Positions 7,206 to 16,800 of a stretch of DNA of 36,206 nucleotides are shown in pieces. Each line of letters starts with the position of its first letter. Positions within the stretch are counted from its first letter, which is position 1. Position numbers and translations under genes: made by a program. Source of the stretch: an uncultured Clostridia bacterium (lineage in GTDB: Bacteria; Bacillota; Clostridia; Christensenellales; UBA1242); the NCBI GenBank assembly GCA_947625165.1, contig CANQNH010000008.1, positions 1-36,206 on the forward strand. Direction: 5' to 3'. The notes under the pieces are model-generated. The model worked only from the letters and a program-made list of their open reading frames with translations, was not told the DNA's origin and made no database searches.

Positions 7206-7661
7206 ATGATAAAATTGACAGACGAATGGATGAAGGTGTATAAAAGTATGGACAAATGTCCGCTTGCAATGTTTCAGTGCCTTGCATTTGAGATTTCGGT
7301 GTTTGATGTTGCAAGAACATTCAAGAAAGAGGGCGGACACAGATATATCAGCAAGGAAAAACTTGAACCAGAAAACAGAGATGTTGTGAAAGCCAAGAAA
7401 ACAATGGAGTTTTTGGAAAATGATGATGAAATGAGTTTGAGAACATTTTCCAAGACAGGAAATGTTGTTGTTCCACAAAAACTTGTCCTTTTCAAAAAGA
7501 AAAATGGCAGATTGACAGGCGGAGCATTTCACGATTTTGAGCACGGACCAGAAAGAATTTTCACATTCAAGATGACCGAAAACGGCAATATCAAAGATTT
7601 GAAAGAGGTTGAGGCAAAACCAAACTCTGACAAAAAATCATCAACCGCAAGAACAAGGTGA
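7206..7661 (+). CDS. Hypothetical soluble protein
   Basis: 151 residues. The ATG at 7206 has AAGGAG at 7194-7199. There is no signal peptide or membrane segment. The central part mixes charged helices (EPENRDVVKAKKTMEFLENDDEMS) with strand-like segments (GNVVVPQKLVLFKKKNG, ERIFTFKMTENGNI). The C terminus is Lys/Ser-rich. I recognise no domain or catalytic pattern. It has its own promoter and lies divergent from glyS. The stop is followed by ~145 nt of A-rich, T-poor sequence before a strong terminator. Function unknown. Confidence 0.75.
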   Translation: MIKLTDEWMKVYKSMDKCPLAMFQCLAFEISVFDVARTFKKEGGHRYISKEKLEPENRDVVKAKKTMEFLENDDEMSLRTFSKTGNVVVPQKLVLFKKKNGRLTGGAFHDFEHGPERIFTFKMTENGNIKDLKEVEAKPNSDKKSSTARTR

Positions 7662-7805
7662 AAACAGAGAAAAGCAAATTTGAGAAACAAAATCTGCTTT
7701 GATGTGAAAAAACTAAGAGAAATATGAAAAAAATAAAGTAAAAATAAACCAAAGAAAAAACAAAAAGAAAAAAACATAAAAAGAAAAATAAAGACAAGAA
7801 CAACG

Positions 7806-7838
7806 AAAAAAGAAGATGACAAACATCTTCTTTTTTTT
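7806..7838. terminator. Strong symmetrical terminator
   Basis: AAAAAAGAAGATG (7806-7818), loop ACAAA, CATCTTCTTTTTT: a 13-bp perfect stem with A- and T-runs on either side. It serves the 7206 gene on the plus strand and the candidate RNA on the minus strand. The rest of 7662-8109 has no gene: 7662-7805 is an A-rich tail, and 8014-8109 is the ABC-F 3' region. Confidence 0.93.
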
Positions 7839-7920
7839 GAAAGGAACCCGCGTGGCAGTGTTTTTGACACCCACAAGGTTATTACTGATTGGGATGAAAA
7901 GTCCTTTTCACCAAACTTTC
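7806..7920 (-). ncRNA. Candidate structured small RNA (~115 nt)
   Basis: A TTGACA-17-TAAAAT promoter at 7927-7955 fires leftward into a stretch without a reading frame that ends at the 13-bp terminator. The transcript (complement of ~7920 to 7806) has CGCG near its 5' end that can pair with a later CGCG (near 7849-7852). A GTGG...GTGT / ACAC...CCAC hairpin covers about 7851-7873. A GGTGAAAA / TTTTCATCC stem lies about 7892-7912. This segment is richer in G+C than its flanks. I considered 6S RNA, SRP RNA and common riboswitches and could not match it confidently. Confidence 0.6.
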
Positions 7921-7926
7921 GCGTTT

Positions 7927-7955
7927 ATTTTATAGCAAAGCATCAAAAATGTCAA
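7927..7955 (-). promoter_or_regulatory. Promoter of the candidate small RNA
   Basis: Minus strand TTGACA (complement of 7950-7955), 17-nt spacer, TAAAAT (complement of 7927-7932). Confidence 0.8.
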
Positions 7956-7983
7956 TACTTTTGACAAAAAATAATAAAAATTC

Positions 7984-8013
7984 AAAAAAAAACGAGGAAA
8001 AATTCCTGTTTTT
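7984..8013 (-). terminator. Terminator downstream of the ABC-F gene
   Basis: AGGAA / TTCCT stem extended by a C-G pair around one bulge and flanked by long A and T runs. It lies about 100 nt past the ABC-F stop. A second weak stem, ACGATTT / AAATCGT, lies at 8079-8101. Confidence 0.7.
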
Positions 8014-8109
8014 TTATTTTTTTCTGCAAAACAAGCGATTTCTTATGATTTAATTGCTTGCAGCAAGAGTGTGATTTTACGATTTGGTTTTTAAAAATCG
8101 TGAGAGAGT

Positions 8110-9690
8110 TTAGGATTTATATTTTTCCATATATTCTTCATAACTGAGTTGCTTGTCAACGATTGTGTTTTCGTCAACAATGTCAATAATCCTGTTTGCA
8201 ACCGTTTCAATGATTTCTTGGTCGCCTGTTGCAAACAGCATCGCGCCTTTGAAGTTGACCATTCCTTTGTTGAGGGAGGTGATGCTTTCCAGGTCAAGAT
8301 GGTTTGTTGGCTCGTCAAGAATGAGAAAGTTTCCGCTTTCAAGCATAATTTTTGCAAGCATACATCGCACACGCTCACCACCAGAAAGCACATTCACCTC
8401 TTTCAGACTTTCTTCGCCAGAAAACAACATTCTGCCAAGCCACCCGCGCACAAAACTTTCCGTTTTGTCTTTGGAATATTGCCTCAGCCAATCCACAATT
8501 GAAAGGTGGCAGCCATCAAAATATTCGCGGTTGTCCTGTGGAAGATATGACGATTTGATTGTTTTGCCAAATCTGAATGTGCCACTGTCCGCCTCTTCCT
8601 TGCCTGCAAGGATATTGAAAAGTGTGGTCAAAACCAAAGAATTTGACGAAAGAAAAACAATTTTCTGCCCGTGTTCGACGGTGAAAGAAAGATTTTTGAA
8701 CATTCCTTTTTTGGTCAGATTTTCAACTTTCAAAATTTCTTTGCCAATTTCTTGGTCATATTTGAAATCAACATATGGATATTTTCTTGATGATGGCTTG
8801 AAATCGTCGATTGTCAGGCGTTCAAGTTCTTTTTTGCGGCTTGTTGCTTGTTTCGATTTTGAAGCATTGGCAGAAAATCGCGCGATAAAGTCTTTCAGTT
8901 CTTTTGCACGCTCTTCGGCTTTCTTGTTTTGGTCTTTGCGCTGTCTTGCCAAAAGTTGACTTGTTTCATACCAAAAATCGTAGTTTCCAAGATACATATT
9001 GATTTCGCCGAAGTCAACATCACAAATATGCGTGCAAACTTTGTTGAGAAAGTGTCGGTTGTGCGAAACAATGATGACAATGTTTTCAAAATCAAGAAGG
9101 AAGTTTTCCAGCCAACGAATTGTTTTGAAATCCAAATTGTTTGTTGGCTCGTCAAGAATGAGGATGTCGGGATTGCCAAACAGAGCCTGAGCAAGCAAAA
9201 CTTTCACTTTGACTTTGGCATCAAGTGTGGACATAAGGTTGTTGAAACAGTTTTCGCTGACACCCAAATTTTGCAAAAGCGATTTTGCCTCCCCATCTGC
9301 TTCCCAGCCGCCTAGTTCGGCAAATTCTGTTTCAAGTTCTCCTGCGCGAATGCCATCTTCGTCAGAAAAATCAGGCTTGGCATAAAGTGCATCCTTTTCC
9401 TTTTGAATTTCCATCAGGCGTTTGTGGCCAAGCAAAACGGTGTCCAAAACAGTTTCGGCATCATATTTATTTTGATTTTGTTCCAAAACAGACATTCTTT
9501 CGCCCGGAGTGACAACAATCTCGCCGGTGTTTGGCTCAATTTCGCCCGTCAGAATTTTCAAAAATGTTGATTTTCCCGCACCGTTTGCACCAATAATGCC
9601 ATAGCAGTTGCCTTTGGTGAATTTCAAATTGACATCTTTATAAAGTTTTCGCCCGCCAAAAGCAAGCGACACATTGACTGCTTGTATCAT
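8110..9690 (-). CDS. ABC-F family ATPase (YkpA/YbiT-like) with one degenerate composite ATP site
   Basis: 526 residues. The ATG at 9690 has AGGAG just upstream. There are two ABC domains and no membrane segments; the linker has the ABC-F ARFSANASKSKQATSRKKEL motif. ABC-F proteins act on ribosomes (translation factors or antibiotic protection). NBD1 has an intact Walker A, G34-ANGAG-K40-ST, and LDEPTN. NBD2 has an intact signature, L435-SGGE, and LDEPTNHLD. However, the NBD1 signature is LDAKV at 156-160 instead of LSGGE. The NBD2 Walker A is degraded (SSNSLVLTT, 348-356), with Leu354 where Lys is expected. The NBD2 switch His is gone (FATGDQE), and NBD1 reads SHNRH. So only the NBD1 Walker A/NBD2 signature site should hydrolyse ATP. 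It lies 10 nt after the 9701 gene in the same operon. Confidence 0.93.
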   Translation of the reverse strand: MIQAVNVSLAFGGRKLYKDVNLKFTKGNCYGIIGANGAGKSTFLKILTGEIEPNTGEIVVTPGERMSVLEQNQNKYDAETVLDTVLLGHKRLMEIQKEKDALYAKPDFSDEDGIRAGELETEFAELGGWEADGEAKSLLQNLGVSENCFNNLMSTLDAKVKVKVLLAQALFGNPDILILDEPTNNLDFKTIRWLENFLLDFENIVIIVSHNRHFLNKVCTHICDVDFGEINMYLGNYDFWYETSQLLARQRKDQNKKAEERAKELKDFIARFSANASKSKQATSRKKELERLTIDDFKPSSRKYPYVDFKYDQEIGKEILKVENLTKKGMFKNLSFTVEHGQKIVFLSSNSLVLTTLFNILAGKEEADSGTFRFGKTIKSSYLPQDNREYFDGCHLSIVDWLRQYSKDKTESFVRGWLGRMLFSGEESLKEVNVLSGGERVRCMLAKIMLESGNFLILDEPTNHLDLESITSLNKGMVNFKGAMLFATGDQEIIETVANRIIDIVDENTIVDKQLSYEEYMEKYKS

Positions 9691-9700
9691 AAAAATCTCC

Positions 9701-10438
9701 TTATTTGTTGCGAATGTTTGCCTTGTTGTTTTGTTGCTTCAAGGTTTGAATTTCTTTTGTGTTTTGCAATTTTTGCTCTTTTTTGACCGTTTTTTCAACA
9801 ATTTTTGCATCTTTTTTGTTGATTTTTGTTTGAGTGTTGGTTTTTTGAGCCTCTTGCACAGCAAATTTTTCGTTTTGCTCTTTTTGTTTTTTCTTTCTTT
9901 GTTCAATCTCTTTCACTTTGGCAAGGAAGTTGGCTTTGTATTTATGCTCAAAGTCAAGCAAAAGGGTTTGAATGTCCACATCGTTTGCATACAGTCCGTC
10001 CAACATCTCGCCAAGAACGGGATTGAGGTTGAAAATTTCTTGATAGGCGGCAACCTCATCAAAACTTTGAGAGCGAAAATCTTGCAAAATGCGTCTTGTC
10101 AAAAACATTCGCATATCCATATAAATTTCCATTTTTTGCAAAAAATCAGGCGTAAAAAACGAAAAAAATCGATTTTGAAGCATCTTTTTGCAATTTTTCA
10201 AAGAATTTTTGAAGTGTTTTTTAACTTTTTTCTTGTCTTCATAAACAAACGAAGGAACGATGTTTGTGTTTGACATTTCACCAAGCAAAATTCTTTCTTT
10301 GATTGTCTTTTCGTTGACATCAAAGTCGTCTGGCAGAAAATCGCGGCCAAAATACTTGTATTGCTTGCTCAATTTTCTGTTTGTGATGTTCAGGAAGTTG
10401 TATATCTCCCAATTTGTGTTTAGATTTTTCTTTTTCAT
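9701..10438 (-). CDS. Unknown basic protein with coiled-coil C terminus
   Basis: 245 residues. I chose the ATG at 10438 because TTGACA-17-TATAAT ends exactly 6 nt before it and no SD exists; an upstream in-frame start would lie inside the promoter. The N-terminal half (MKKKNLNTNWEIYNFLN...) is helical and aromatic/basic. The C-terminal ~90 residues are Lys/Gln/Asn-rich and strongly coiled-coil or disordered. There is no signal peptide, membrane segment or recognisable domain. It is the first gene of a two-gene operon with the ABC-F ATPase, which may hint at a ribosome or RNA context, but that is only inference. The message should be leaderless. Confidence 0.8.
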   Translation of the reverse strand: MKKKNLNTNWEIYNFLNITNRKLSKQYKYFGRDFLPDDFDVNEKTIKERILLGEMSNTNIVPSFVYEDKKKVKKHFKNSLKNCKKMLQNRFFSFFTPDFLQKMEIYMDMRMFLTRRILQDFRSQSFDEVAAYQEIFNLNPVLGEMLDGLYANDVDIQTLLLDFEHKYKANFLAKVKEIEQRKKKQKEQNEKFAVQEAQKTNTQTKINKKDAKIVEKTVKKEQKLQNTKEIQTLKQQNNKANIRNK

Positions 10439-10444
10439 AGGTTT

Positions 10445-10473
10445 ATTATAAAACATTCACGCGTCATTGTCAA
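10445..10473 (-). promoter_or_regulatory. Consensus promoter giving a leaderless transcript
   Basis: Minus strand TTGACA (complement of 10468-10473), 17-nt spacer, TATAAT (complement of 10445-10450), then 6 nt (AAACCT) and ATG. The predicted +1 is the A of the ATG at 10438. Confidence 0.88.
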
Positions 10474-10503
10474 GAAAACAACATCTCTTGGCAGAGAAAA
10501 ATG

Positions 10504-10661
10504 TTTTTTGAAAATTGCAAAAAAATCAAAAATGGCAAAGAAAAATCAACAAAAAATTAAAATAAAATGAATTTTTTGAATTTTTTATTATTTTTTGAAT
10601 AAAAAATCAGCAATTTTTTATGTTTTTTCAAAATGTTTTTTCGCATTTTTCAAACATTTTT
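10504..10661 (+). other. Helically phased T/A-tract region (predicted curved DNA)
   Basis: In the 367-nt gap before the giant gene, tracts of 5-7 T (or A) recur about every 10-11 bp. T-tract starts are at 10572, 10581, 10591, 10614, 10623, 10636, 10646 and 10657, with an A6 at 10601. Earlier tracts lie near 10504, 10519, 10528, 10540 and 10551. Such phasing is the classic signature of intrinsic curvature. No reading frame lies here; a small CCGAT/ATCGG hairpin follows at about 10666-10678. Confidence 0.65.
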
Positions 10662-10722
10662 CTCTCCGATTTTATCGGCAGATAAAATATTTCAAGAATT
10701 TGTGTTTTGTTTGTCTTTTTGT

Positions 10723-10750
10723 TTGAAAAAAAATTATTTAATGTTATAAT
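10723..10750 (+). promoter_or_regulatory. Promoter of the giant surface-protein gene
   Basis: TTGAAA (10723-10728), 16-nt spacer, TATAAT (10745-10750) with extended TGT. The start is predicted near 10757, giving a ~67-nt leader. It sits directly downstream of the phased T-tracts. Confidence 0.85.
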
Positions 10751-10823
10751 AAACTTGTCGAAAAAGCAGACAATATTTTTATTCAAAAACTCAAATCGAA
10801 AAAACTCAAATTGGAGATGTTTT

Positions 10824-13800
10824 ATGGCTAAGAAAAAAAGAGGAGTGATGAAACTCTGGCTCGCGATTGTGCTGGCTGTGGTTGGTCTTGTGGCAATTGC
10901 TGGCACAACGGTGCTTATTATGTTTTTGCTTGGAAATTTCAAAGAGAAGGTTGTTCCACCTGAAAACATTGCTGTTGAAACAACTGAAGAGTTTGTTGAT
11001 GGGCTTGCGTCTTTTGATGCGGATGCCTCTTCTCTTTCGGACCAAGACAATCGAAGGTTTCATTTCAACGCATCATCCAATTTCAGCATTGTGATTTCCA
11101 CCACAACCGAAGATGTGACCACCACAGAACTGACCTTGAGTGAACTGAGCGGTGGTTCGCTTAAAAACGGGAAATGGGAAAATGGATACATACGCATTCC
11201 TCAAAAAGCAAAACTTGGCGAAAAGATTGAAATTGAACTTTTGACAGATGCCGACCTCGGCGATGTTTTTGGAGGATATTCAATTTTCACGGTCAGGTCT
11301 GCAAATGCTCTGCTTGCTCCAGTGAAAGTGAGTGTTTCGACAGATGTTTCTGTGAGGGAACTTTCGCTGAAGATTGCTGGCAGAGAAGGCAAAAATGACA
11401 ATGGTCCAGAGGAAGTTTTGCGCGGAGATTTTCGAATTGAACCCAATTTCACTCCGGAAGAAAGCCAAAAAAACTTTTCCAATCCTGAAAATCTAAAGAG
11501 GGTGTTTTTCTCGGCAGAAGACATCAATCTTGAATGCCTGAACGCTGAAGAGGGCTTGTTCAGAACGAAGGATGTCATCACAACATCGCATGTTGACAGA
11601 ATAACGGCTTACACCTTCTCCAACGCGTTTTATCAAAATCAAGTTTTGGCGATGTTCTCGGAGTACTCGGGTGACGAACTTGCAACGCGGGTTATTCAGC
11701 ATCTTGTTCAAAATCCGCAAAAGTGCAAGACAAGTTTTATTGACATCAAGGTTGTGCCAGCAGAGATTGACAAGGTGAAATTTTCTGGCGAAGAAACCAC
11801 AAGAGAGTTGGAATTTGAAAACACGATTGACAAATATTTTGAACTCACTCTCAATTCCAACAAGGGTGACGACAGTTTGAATATGACCATCACTGACAAG
11901 AGTGGAAAGGATTTGAGTTCGCTCTTTTCCAGTGTGGGCATCAAAATTCCAAGAGGTGCAGAATTTGGCAATCTGCTCATTCTTGGCGGCAATGTTATGA
12001 AAGTTGCCACGGTCAACGACAGAAGGGTGATTTCTGTTGAACCATTCGACAGCAGCAAGCGATATTGGGAAGATTTGACGGCGGAATATTATGTTTTGCC
12101 AAACACCTCACCATCGCTTTATGAAAACTATTATTGGCGAATTGCAGACAGCAATTTGACGGCTCGAAGTTTTGATTTGAAACTCAATTTGTTCTATCAA
12201 GATGACGACACTGGCAGCGAATGGACAACCTTCTTCGACATTGGAACGGAAGGAAATTTTGAGCCAACTTTGCATTTTCAATCAACTATGTCGGCGTTTG
12301 AATATGCTCCAACGTGGACACAAAACAATCCAATCAGGCTGACAATCAACTATGGCGAGGATGGAACTCCAAAGCCGGATGCAGTTGATTTGAAAAATCC
12401 AAACATCTATGGCGGGGTCAGCAATGACAATGTCTATAAAACGGTCAAATTTTTCTTGTTCTGCTCTGCGGGAACAGATTTGTCGACAATTTTTGACTGC
12501 GAAAATCCAAAAGTGTATGCTTTGAAAAATGAAATCTATGGCTTGCCAAAGCCAGACACGAGCGAGGGCGGAGTTTATAACTACACACTTTATGGCATTG
12601 ATGGCACGATTTTGACCGCACTGAAGAGTTGTGCCGACAACATATATGTGGTTGCAGCGGTTGTTCGCACAGATGTGAATGGCAAACTTGTGACAACAGA
12701 AACGGGCGATTTGCAAATTGTTGTTGTCAGCAGGCCTTTGCAAATTGAGGTTGACAACGCACTCCCATTCTTCAAACTTGCCCCATCTTTTGATTTTGAT
12801 GGGACTGCAAGCATTGCACACAATGTGGACACGGGGGATTATTATGTTCCGTCCGTTTATGTGGACGATGATGGCAACAAGATGCAAATCATCAAGTTTA
12901 ATATGACTTTGGAGAGTGAAAATCGTGCATCTGACATTGTGAAAATTCGCGATGCGTTCAATTCAAGCGAAGAAGGCACAGAGCGTTTGAAAGTTGTTTG
13001 CAAAGACATCAACAACTTGGAAACAACCTCTGTTGTGATGCAAGTGCCTGAGGTCAAGGCAAGCGATTTGGATGAAAATCTGATTGAGGTCACGGCAAGC
13101 TTCTATATTGCCGATGGCGATTTCAACCGTGGCGATGCCGAAAGACGACTTAAGTTTGAACTGCAATATATCAACGAATTTAACGAAGAATTTTATAAGA
13201 AAATCTGCAAAAATGGCGAAGAAACAGTTGAAAGTGTTGTGGTTTACTATCCAGAAGTTGTCGCAATGAAGGGCGCTTATGAAGAAAGAACCGACTTGGA
13301 CAGAGATGATGATGGACAACCTGACGAAATCAAGATTGTTGATGATATTGACAAGGCAACAATATCTTGGGGGAATTGGGAAAAGGAAGGCACCACGCTT
13401 GATGCCATTCTCAACAACACAGATGGGCTTAATGCATTGCTTTCTTTTGCACTGACTGACCAACACGGGTTGACAATTCAAGAAAAAGCAGGGCTTTATG
13501 ATGTTCAGTTTGTGGAAATTCCACACGACGCCAACTCGCCAATTCTCAACTTTGACAGCGCAAACAGGCGCATTCAAGGGTTTAACACAAGTGAAGATTT
13601 GACAACCACCCTCAAAGTCCGAGTTGTTGACAGAGATGGTCAGCCGGTGATGTTTGGAGGCGAAGAGATTTCTCGCGAGTTTTCGTTTAATGTTTCTTGC
13701 ACAGGCATCGACCATATCAAATTTGACAACACACTCACCGATGTTGATGCGGCAACCAGAGATTCCAAAACGGAAACATTTGTTCTCAATGAACTTAATG

Positions 13801-16800
13801 GCATCAAAAACAACGGAAATGTGACAGTCACAAAATATGCCACTGTTGGCGTTGAAACCAGACTTTCAAATCTCTTTGATGTCTTCTTGGATGAAGCGGA
13901 AGAACAAAGAGTTTCAAACTTGAAATTCACATTGGCGGATTCGTTCTATAACGGGATGAGTTTGGACATCTTGAAAGTGTTTGGCTTTGCAACTGCCACA
14001 GATGTGACAGAAGGCCATTTTGACACCAAAACAAACACCGGAGATGACTACTCTTCTTTGCGTGATGCCATCCAGGGTGAAGTGTTTGGTATTGTGTTCT
14101 ATGGCTACATCCAATCCACAATCACAATTGAGTTTAATGTCACGGATGCAAGCGAAAGATTGTTTAACATTCAGTTCCGACTTGTGTGCAGACCTTGTGC
14201 CAGCCTGGATTCCACATTCAGCCGCTATTCTCAAGGCACATATGCGGACTATCTCAAAACAACCAGCGAGGACAATCGCCAACCGGCAATTTTCGCAGAT
14301 GAGAAATATTCTTTGGATGAATATATTCCAATTTCATGGATTGGCAGCAGTCTGCCTGATGTGCAACCATCTTGGACAACAATTCTCAATGGTGTTGACG
14401 ACTTGGGGCAATATTTTGAATGCAACAGTTTGAATGTCACTCTTGCAAGAGAGGAAAACGCGGGTGGGAACTCTTACCATCTCAATGTTGGCAGGTTCTT
14501 CCAACTGCAAACAATTCAATTCACAATTTTCTGCGGGCAAAGTGAAAGATATTCTCTTCGCACAACAATCACGCTCTATGTCAACCCAAACTTTGTGATT
14601 GTGCAAAAAGTTGCGGATGCAGATGCAAATATGCAGGTGGATTTGCAAAGCCTTAGCAGCAGTTTGTTTGATGTTTTCAAAGTGACCGGTGATGATGGAT
14701 ATGTTGAAAAACGTGAAAGCGCAACATCAATCAAAAATCAGTTTACATATGCCAACACAACAGGCGCGGGCTTGGAATATGTCACACTGACATTGACTTC
14801 TGGGAACATTGCGCTTGGTGTCAACACCAACCAATTGAATATGAAGTTGGGTGAAAAGATTTTGCAAACGTTTGTTATGCAAACAGCATCTTCAACGGGC
14901 GACCCAATCAATGTTGATGCTGTCAAAGTGAAAACATTTGGTGAGGACGAAGAAAAAGTTGAACAATGCTCAGAGGCAACATTTGCGTTTGACATCGGCT
15001 TTGGTGACAACGCCTATGAGATGGCGCAAAAACTCATCAAAAAGGGTGATGGCAAAAATGTTGAAACCGTTGCGTTCAATGGAAAAGAGACAATTGTTTT
15101 GCAATCCGGTTTGGACTACACCGTTGGCGACACGTTCTCCATTGAAAGAGTGAGCGGAAACATAAATTGGACAGAGGGCAAAACAATCAGAGCAAAAACT
15201 TTGTCAAAGGCATTTTTCAATCCGCTTGATGGCGGCGAGGGTAACACGGTTGTTGTCAAAACCACGATTGATGGAAAGTTGTCTGTGCTGATAAGCCTCA
15301 ACGCCATTGTCAGCCAGGTTGGCGAAGTGTTTGTGAAGTATGACCAACCTGACGAGGAGACAAGAGAAGATGTGTTCAACAAGTTTGGTGATGTTGACTT
15401 TGCCGAACTTGTTGGGGCAAGTGTCACAAATTTGGAAGAAAATGGAGTTTATCAACAACTTTCAGCCGGCAAAACTTACAAGATTTTGCACAACATTGCA
15501 AAGGCCGACACCTCAGACAAAGATGAAAATGGAAAATTCTTGCCAGGACTTTATTATTACGCAGAAACTGACACCGAGTTCAATTTGACACTTTCAGTTG
15601 TGGGGTGTGTGGGCTATATTGATGGCTTGGCAAGTTTGACAAACCGAGATGGAACATACTATCTGACCATCAACGACCTGAAAAATGACACCGAAAGCGA
15701 TGTGTTTGTTGTTGTCAGAGCCACAGTTTCCAGTGTTGGCAAGACCCCATTTGTTTGGAACTTCCGCATCAAAGTGCAAAGCAACTTGGAAGGCGGCATT
15801 GTGGCTTATCCATACGCAGACAATGTGGAATATTTGGACACAAATTCGACTTATTATGTTGATGGGCAATATCACATCAATCTTCAAGAGCAACTTGTTG
15901 AAACAAACAGCAAGTTCAAGACTGATGACGAAAAGAAGCGTTTTGCTGACCCAGACTTTGGCGATGGCAGAGATGTGCAGATTGGCTTCAAGATTGCAAG
16001 TGCAAGAATTGGTGACAGTGTTGCAACGTTGTCAGTGGCAGACCTTCAAGATTTGGTTGAAAGTTGCTCGCTTGACCTTTCAGGCGGCGAAAGTGCGCGC
16101 GTTGACAGTGCTGCCGACTTTGATTTTGACATCAAATTGAAGAGCAATCTGACAAGACTGACGATTGAAATTGCAAAATTCTATTATGTTGATGGCAATC
16201 GTGCGCTTTCAAGCACAGACCTTTCCTATGTGTTCAAATTCAATCAATCACCTTCATATAAAGCATCTGTCACGACCGGCGGACAGTCAATTGTTGGAGT
16301 GGACAATGTGTTTGCTTACAATGTCAAAGCCGGAAGCGGAGAAAACATTTTCAACATCACTCTCAGCGAACTTAGCGGAACAAGTGAAAATGCTGAAGGC
16401 GAATTTTGGGCATATGCAAAATCGCTCAGTGGCAATTTGAGTGATGCCATAAGCGGCGGAGTTGACTTTGAGGGCAGAAATGGCGCAGGTGTTTTGAAAT
16501 TCACTCCACAAAACAGCGTGGCAAAAGACAGTGTTGTTGAATTTGGCATATACACGAAAAAGAAGGTTGCATTCAAACTTATCATCACGGTGACAGGCCC
16601 ATATGACATCACAGAAACGGGTGCAGAGTTGAAGGGTGGAAAGATTTATCGCCTTGCCGAGCTCTTGTCCATCAAGGGCGCAGACGGAAGAACAATTCCA
16701 GATGCGAGTGTTTCAACTTCTTGCGCAAACGATGCTCCAACGACATATTTTGTCAACACCAGCGGAGCAGGACAAATCGGCTTTGCAAATCTGACAGCGG

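Noticed and set aside
7806-7920. Candidate RNA considered as 6S RNA or SRP RNA
   Set aside because: It is shorter than 6S and lacks the SRP apical GGAA-type signature as far as I can see, so I left the class open.
8153-8959. 268-codon plus-strand frame opposite the ABC-F gene
   Set aside because: Shadow of a clear ABC-F coding sequence; no initiation signals.
10504-10661. T/A-tracts considered as CRISPR-like or tandem repeats
   Set aside because: The tracts are phased but there is no repeated unit longer than the homopolymer runs and no spacers of constant composition.
12963-13715. 250-codon minus-strand frame inside the giant gene
   Set aside because: No start signals and a typical antisense shadow composition; the plus-strand frame is continuous and clearly coding.
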